Both the position numbers and the translations under genes were made by a program. The notes beneath the pieces are model-generated. The model was not told where the DNA came from. It saw only the letters and a list, made by a program, of their open reading frames with translations, and made no database searches. Positions 6,285-8,057 of a stretch of 8,057 nt of DNA are shown piece after piece. Location: assembly GCA_027297005.1 (NCBI GenBank), contig JAPUIN010000010.1, forward strand, positions 1 to 8,057, written 5' to 3'. The number at the start of each line of letters is the position of its first letter. Positions within the stretch are counted from its first letter, which is position 1. The DNA comes from Acidobacteriota bacterium. Its GTDB lineage: Bacteria > Acidobacteriota > Polarisedimenticolia > Gp22-AA2.

Positions 6285-7054
6285 TGGTTGCGTTCGTGGA
6301 GGATCCGAAGTCCCTCGAGCGTCAGATCGGGGACGATCTCGTCGAGAAGCGGCTGCAGTTCCATCTCGATCGGAGCGGCCAGGCCGCCCGTCCCGATCGT
6401 CCGAACCGGCCCCTGATCGCTCATCTCCTCTTTCATCCGATCGAGAATCCCTCCAACGAGGCCGAGGTATCCATAGACCAGTCCCGACTGAAGACTCTGG
6501 ATGGTGTTGCGCCCCACCACCTTTGGCGGGCGTCTGATGTCGACGCGCGGCAGCCGGGCGGCACGTTGAAAGAGAGCTTCGGCCGAGATCGCGAGGCCCG
6601 GGGCGATCGAGCCACCAAGATACTCCCCGCGCGAAGAGATGGCGTCAAAGGTGGTCGCCGTACCGAAATCAACCACGATAACGGCACTGTGGCAGCGCTC
6701 AAAGGCGGCAACACCATTCACGATTCGATCCGCCCCGACCTCCTGGGGATTGTCGTACAGAATCGGCATCCCGGTCTTGATTCCGGGTTCCACGAACATT
6801 GGCCGGACGTCGAAATATGACAGTGCCATCTGCTCGAGGACACTGTTGAGCGGAGGGACGACGGAAGCGATCATCAGATCGTGAACTCGCGAGACGTCAA
6901 TCTCCGCGATGGAGAGCAGATTTCTCACCAGGATACCGTACTCGTCCACGGTCCGGTTACGGACGGTGGTCAGTCTCCAGTGGGCAACCAGCTTGCGATC
7001 GTCGAATATCCCGAGGACCGTGTTGGTGTTCCCCACGTCCATAACCATCAGCAT
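6281..7054 (-). CDS. coaX: Type III pantothenate kinase CoaX
   Basis: It phosphorylates pantothenate with ATP, the first committed step of coenzyme A synthesis, in the cytoplasm. Counted from the ATG at 7054 (257 residues, normal for the family), the motifs are DVGNTNTVLGIF (6-17, phosphate-binding), NPQEVGADRIVN (102-113), VVDFGTATTFD (127-137) and LGGSIAPG (146-153), all typical of the ASKHA-fold type III enzyme. I chose 7054 because MLMVMDVGNTNT fits where family members begin. An ATG at 7093 adds 13 residues, has a better ribosome site (GAGG, six bases away) and would overlap the birA end by 8 bp, so it remains possible. A still longer frame to 7186 lies within birA and is unlikely. Type III enzymes are generally not inhibited by CoA. 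The stop overlaps the next gene's start by four bases. Confidence 0.95.
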   Translation of the reverse strand: MLMVMDVGNTNTVLGIFDDRKLVAHWRLTTVRNRTVDEYGILVRNLLSIAEIDVSRVHDLMIASVVPPLNSVLEQMALSYFDVRPMFVEPGIKTGMPILYDNPQEVGADRIVNGVAAFERCHSAVIVVDFGTATTFDAISSRGEYLGGSIAPGLAISAEALFQRAARLPRVDIRRPPKVVGRNTIQSLQSGLVYGYLGLVGGILDRMKEEMSDQGPVRTIGTGGLAAPIEMELQPLLDEIVPDLTLEGLRILHERNQ

Positions 7055-7085
7055 GGAGGTGGCGCCCACCCGCGTATCTTTGCGA

Positions 7086-7976
7086 TCAAGCATGATCCGC
7101 CTCGGCCGGCCCCCGTGTCGCTTCGATTTCGCCGAACGCCACCCGGCGGGTCGACCCGACACCGACTTGGAGCCGCAGGGCTCCATCCGACTCGATGTCG
7201 ATCAGGATGCCTTCGATCAGCTCGTCCCCCACCCGAAGGCTGACTCGGGTCCCGGGCGGGATCGCCGACAGTTGCCGCCAGGCACTCAGCAGCTCTTCGG
7301 GGCCGTTCCGGAGCACGGCGAGATAGCATCGCTCGAAGCGCTCCAGGATTTCCACCAGCAGCGCACAGCGATCGTGGCGCCTCCCGGTCTCCAGGTATAC
7401 GGAGGTGGCACGATCACCCAGCTCGCTGGGGAAATCCGCTGCCTCGTGGTTGACATTAATTCCGATCCCGAGCACCAGTTCCTTCAGAGTCGGAGCCGAG
7501 CTGCGAACTTCTCCCAGGATCCCAGCGATCTTACGCCCCTTCACGATGACATCGTTCGGCCATTTGATGCGTGCGACACATCCGCACGCGGACGAGAGAG
7601 CGCGCGCGGTGGCCACCGATCCCAGCAGAGTAAACAACGGAGCGTTGGAGACCTCACCACCTGGCCGCAGAATCATGGACAGATACAAGCCGAGCCGGTC
7701 GGCCGAGATCCAGGTGCGGTCGCGCCGTCCGCGGCCGCGTGTCTGTCGCTCCGCGATGACGATTGACCCCTCGGGTTCTCCGGCTGCCGCGAGCTCGATC
7801 GCGCGGTCGTTGGTGGAGCCGATTTCGGGATAGTGATAGATGCGGTGTCCCATGTGCGCTGTGCGCAGACGTCGATGGAGGGCGGACGGTGTGAGGGGCT
7901 CATCGTACGGAACACTCCCGTCGGGCGGCGCGACGGTCGGCTCACCGGTCTGCGCGCGCCGGAGTCGCGATGTCAT
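7086..7976 (-). CDS. birA: Biotin--[acetyl-CoA-carboxylase] ligase BirA, apparently without the repressor domain
   Basis: This enzyme makes biotinyl-AMP and attaches biotin to the carboxyl carrier protein of acetyl-CoA carboxylase. In the 296-residue product the catalytic domain shows IGSTNDRA (52-59), AERQTRGRGRRDRTW (75-89, biotin/adenylate loop), KWPNDV (138-143) and KGRKIAGILGE (146-156, with the biotin-binding lysine region), then GIGINVN (170-176). A C-terminal SH3-like domain follows (about 240-288, GTRVSLRVG...VAFGEI). The roughly 45 residues before the catalytic domain are too short for, and do not resemble, a winged-helix domain, so it looks like a class I enzyme with no DNA-binding role. 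The loop has Asp where E. coli GRGRRGRKW has its third glycine. The ATG at 7976 overlaps the nadC stop (ATGA), with GAGG ten bases upstream. Confidence 0.96.
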   Translation of the reverse strand: MTSRLRRAQTGEPTVAPPDGSVPYDEPLTPSALHRRLRTAHMGHRIYHYPEIGSTNDRAIELAAAGEPEGSIVIAERQTRGRGRRDRTWISADRLGLYLSMILRPGGEVSNAPLFTLLGSVATARALSSACGCVARIKWPNDVIVKGRKIAGILGEVRSSAPTLKELVLGIGINVNHEAADFPSELGDRATSVYLETGRRHDRCALLVEILERFERCYLAVLRNGPEELLSAWRQLSAIPPGTRVSLRVGDELIEGILIDIESDGALRLQVGVGSTRRVAFGEIEATRGPAEADHA

Positions 7977-8057
7977 GACGGCTCGACCTCGAGGGCAATG
8001 TCGGCCGCAGGTGAGGAGTGGGTCAGAGTTCCCATGGAGATACGCTGCACCTCGAGT
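7973..8057 (-). CDS. nadC: Nicotinate-nucleotide pyrophosphorylase NadC (quinolinate phosphoribosyltransferase), 3' end only
   Basis: The last 27 codons are in view. They read VQRISMGTLTHSSPAADIAL, then EVEPS and TGA (7975-7973). The pattern xISxGxLTHSxxAxDxxL is the C-terminal end of NadC, where the last barrel strand and the phosphate-binding loop lie. NadC converts quinolinate and PRPP to nicotinate mononucleotide in NAD synthesis. Its TGA overlaps the birA ATG by four bases, an arrangement that implies translational coupling. nadC next to birA and coaX is a gene order I know from several phyla. Only the tail is visible, so integrity of the rest cannot be judged. Confidence 0.85.
   Translation of the reverse strand, partial: LEVQRISMGTLTHSSPAADIALEVEPS

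Noticed and set aside
7055..7186. N-terminal extension of coaX up to an ATG at 7186
   Set aside because: It would overlap birA by about 100 bp and add 44 residues that have no place in the type III pantothenate kinase fold.
6909..7766. Plus-strand open frame of 285 codons opposite coaX and birA
   Set aside because: It spans two well-supported genes on the other strand and shows no coherent domain; it is a shadow of the GC-rich codon pattern.

Overview
The window is about 8.1 kb of GC-rich bacterial chromosome that is almost fully coding. It looks like housekeeping and core-accessory DNA, and I see no mobile elements, tRNA/rRNA genes or CRISPR arrays. The gene set (an MglA-type small GTPase, Der, an HU/IHF protein, an EGY-like membrane M50 protease, ComEC, a class I BirA, a type III pantothenate kinase, NadC) together with the high GC suggests a Gram-negative-type lineage such as Acidobacteriota or a former deltaproteobacterial/Myxococcota-like group. 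That placement is inference from gene content, not from a marker-gene comparison.

Layout from left to right. (1) The 5' part of an mglA-like gene (minus, 1-195) runs off the left edge. It has its own near-consensus sigma70 promoter, whose -35 box lies on the stop codon of the next gene. (2) der (minus, 241-1557) encodes the double-GTPase ribosome assembly factor. (3) A 149-bp divergent promoter region (1558-1706) serves der leftwards and an HU/IHF-family gene rightwards; the rightward promoter is near-perfect (TTGACA, 17 bp, TATACT). (4) The HU gene (plus, 1707-1976) is followed by a hairpin and then a membrane M50 zinc protease (plus, 2037-3011). (5) The protease gene converges on comEC (minus, 2985-5474) and their coding ends overlap by 27 bp. 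(6) Upstream of comEC on the minus strand is a compact run read as nadC (3' end only), birA, coaX and a 234-residue uncharacterised protein. Its junctions are tight: ATGA overlaps at nadC/birA and at coaX/unknown.

How the genes fit together: nadC, birA and coaX make a cofactor cluster (NAD synthesis, biotin attachment, first step of CoA synthesis). The uncharacterised protein is translationally coupled to coaX, and comEC follows after 105 bp, possibly from its own weak promoter. der, mglA and the HU gene are separate transcription units by promoter evidence. The least explained item is the 234-residue protein between coaX and comEC; it is the best candidate for something undescribed. I do not see a complete novel multi-gene system in this window.
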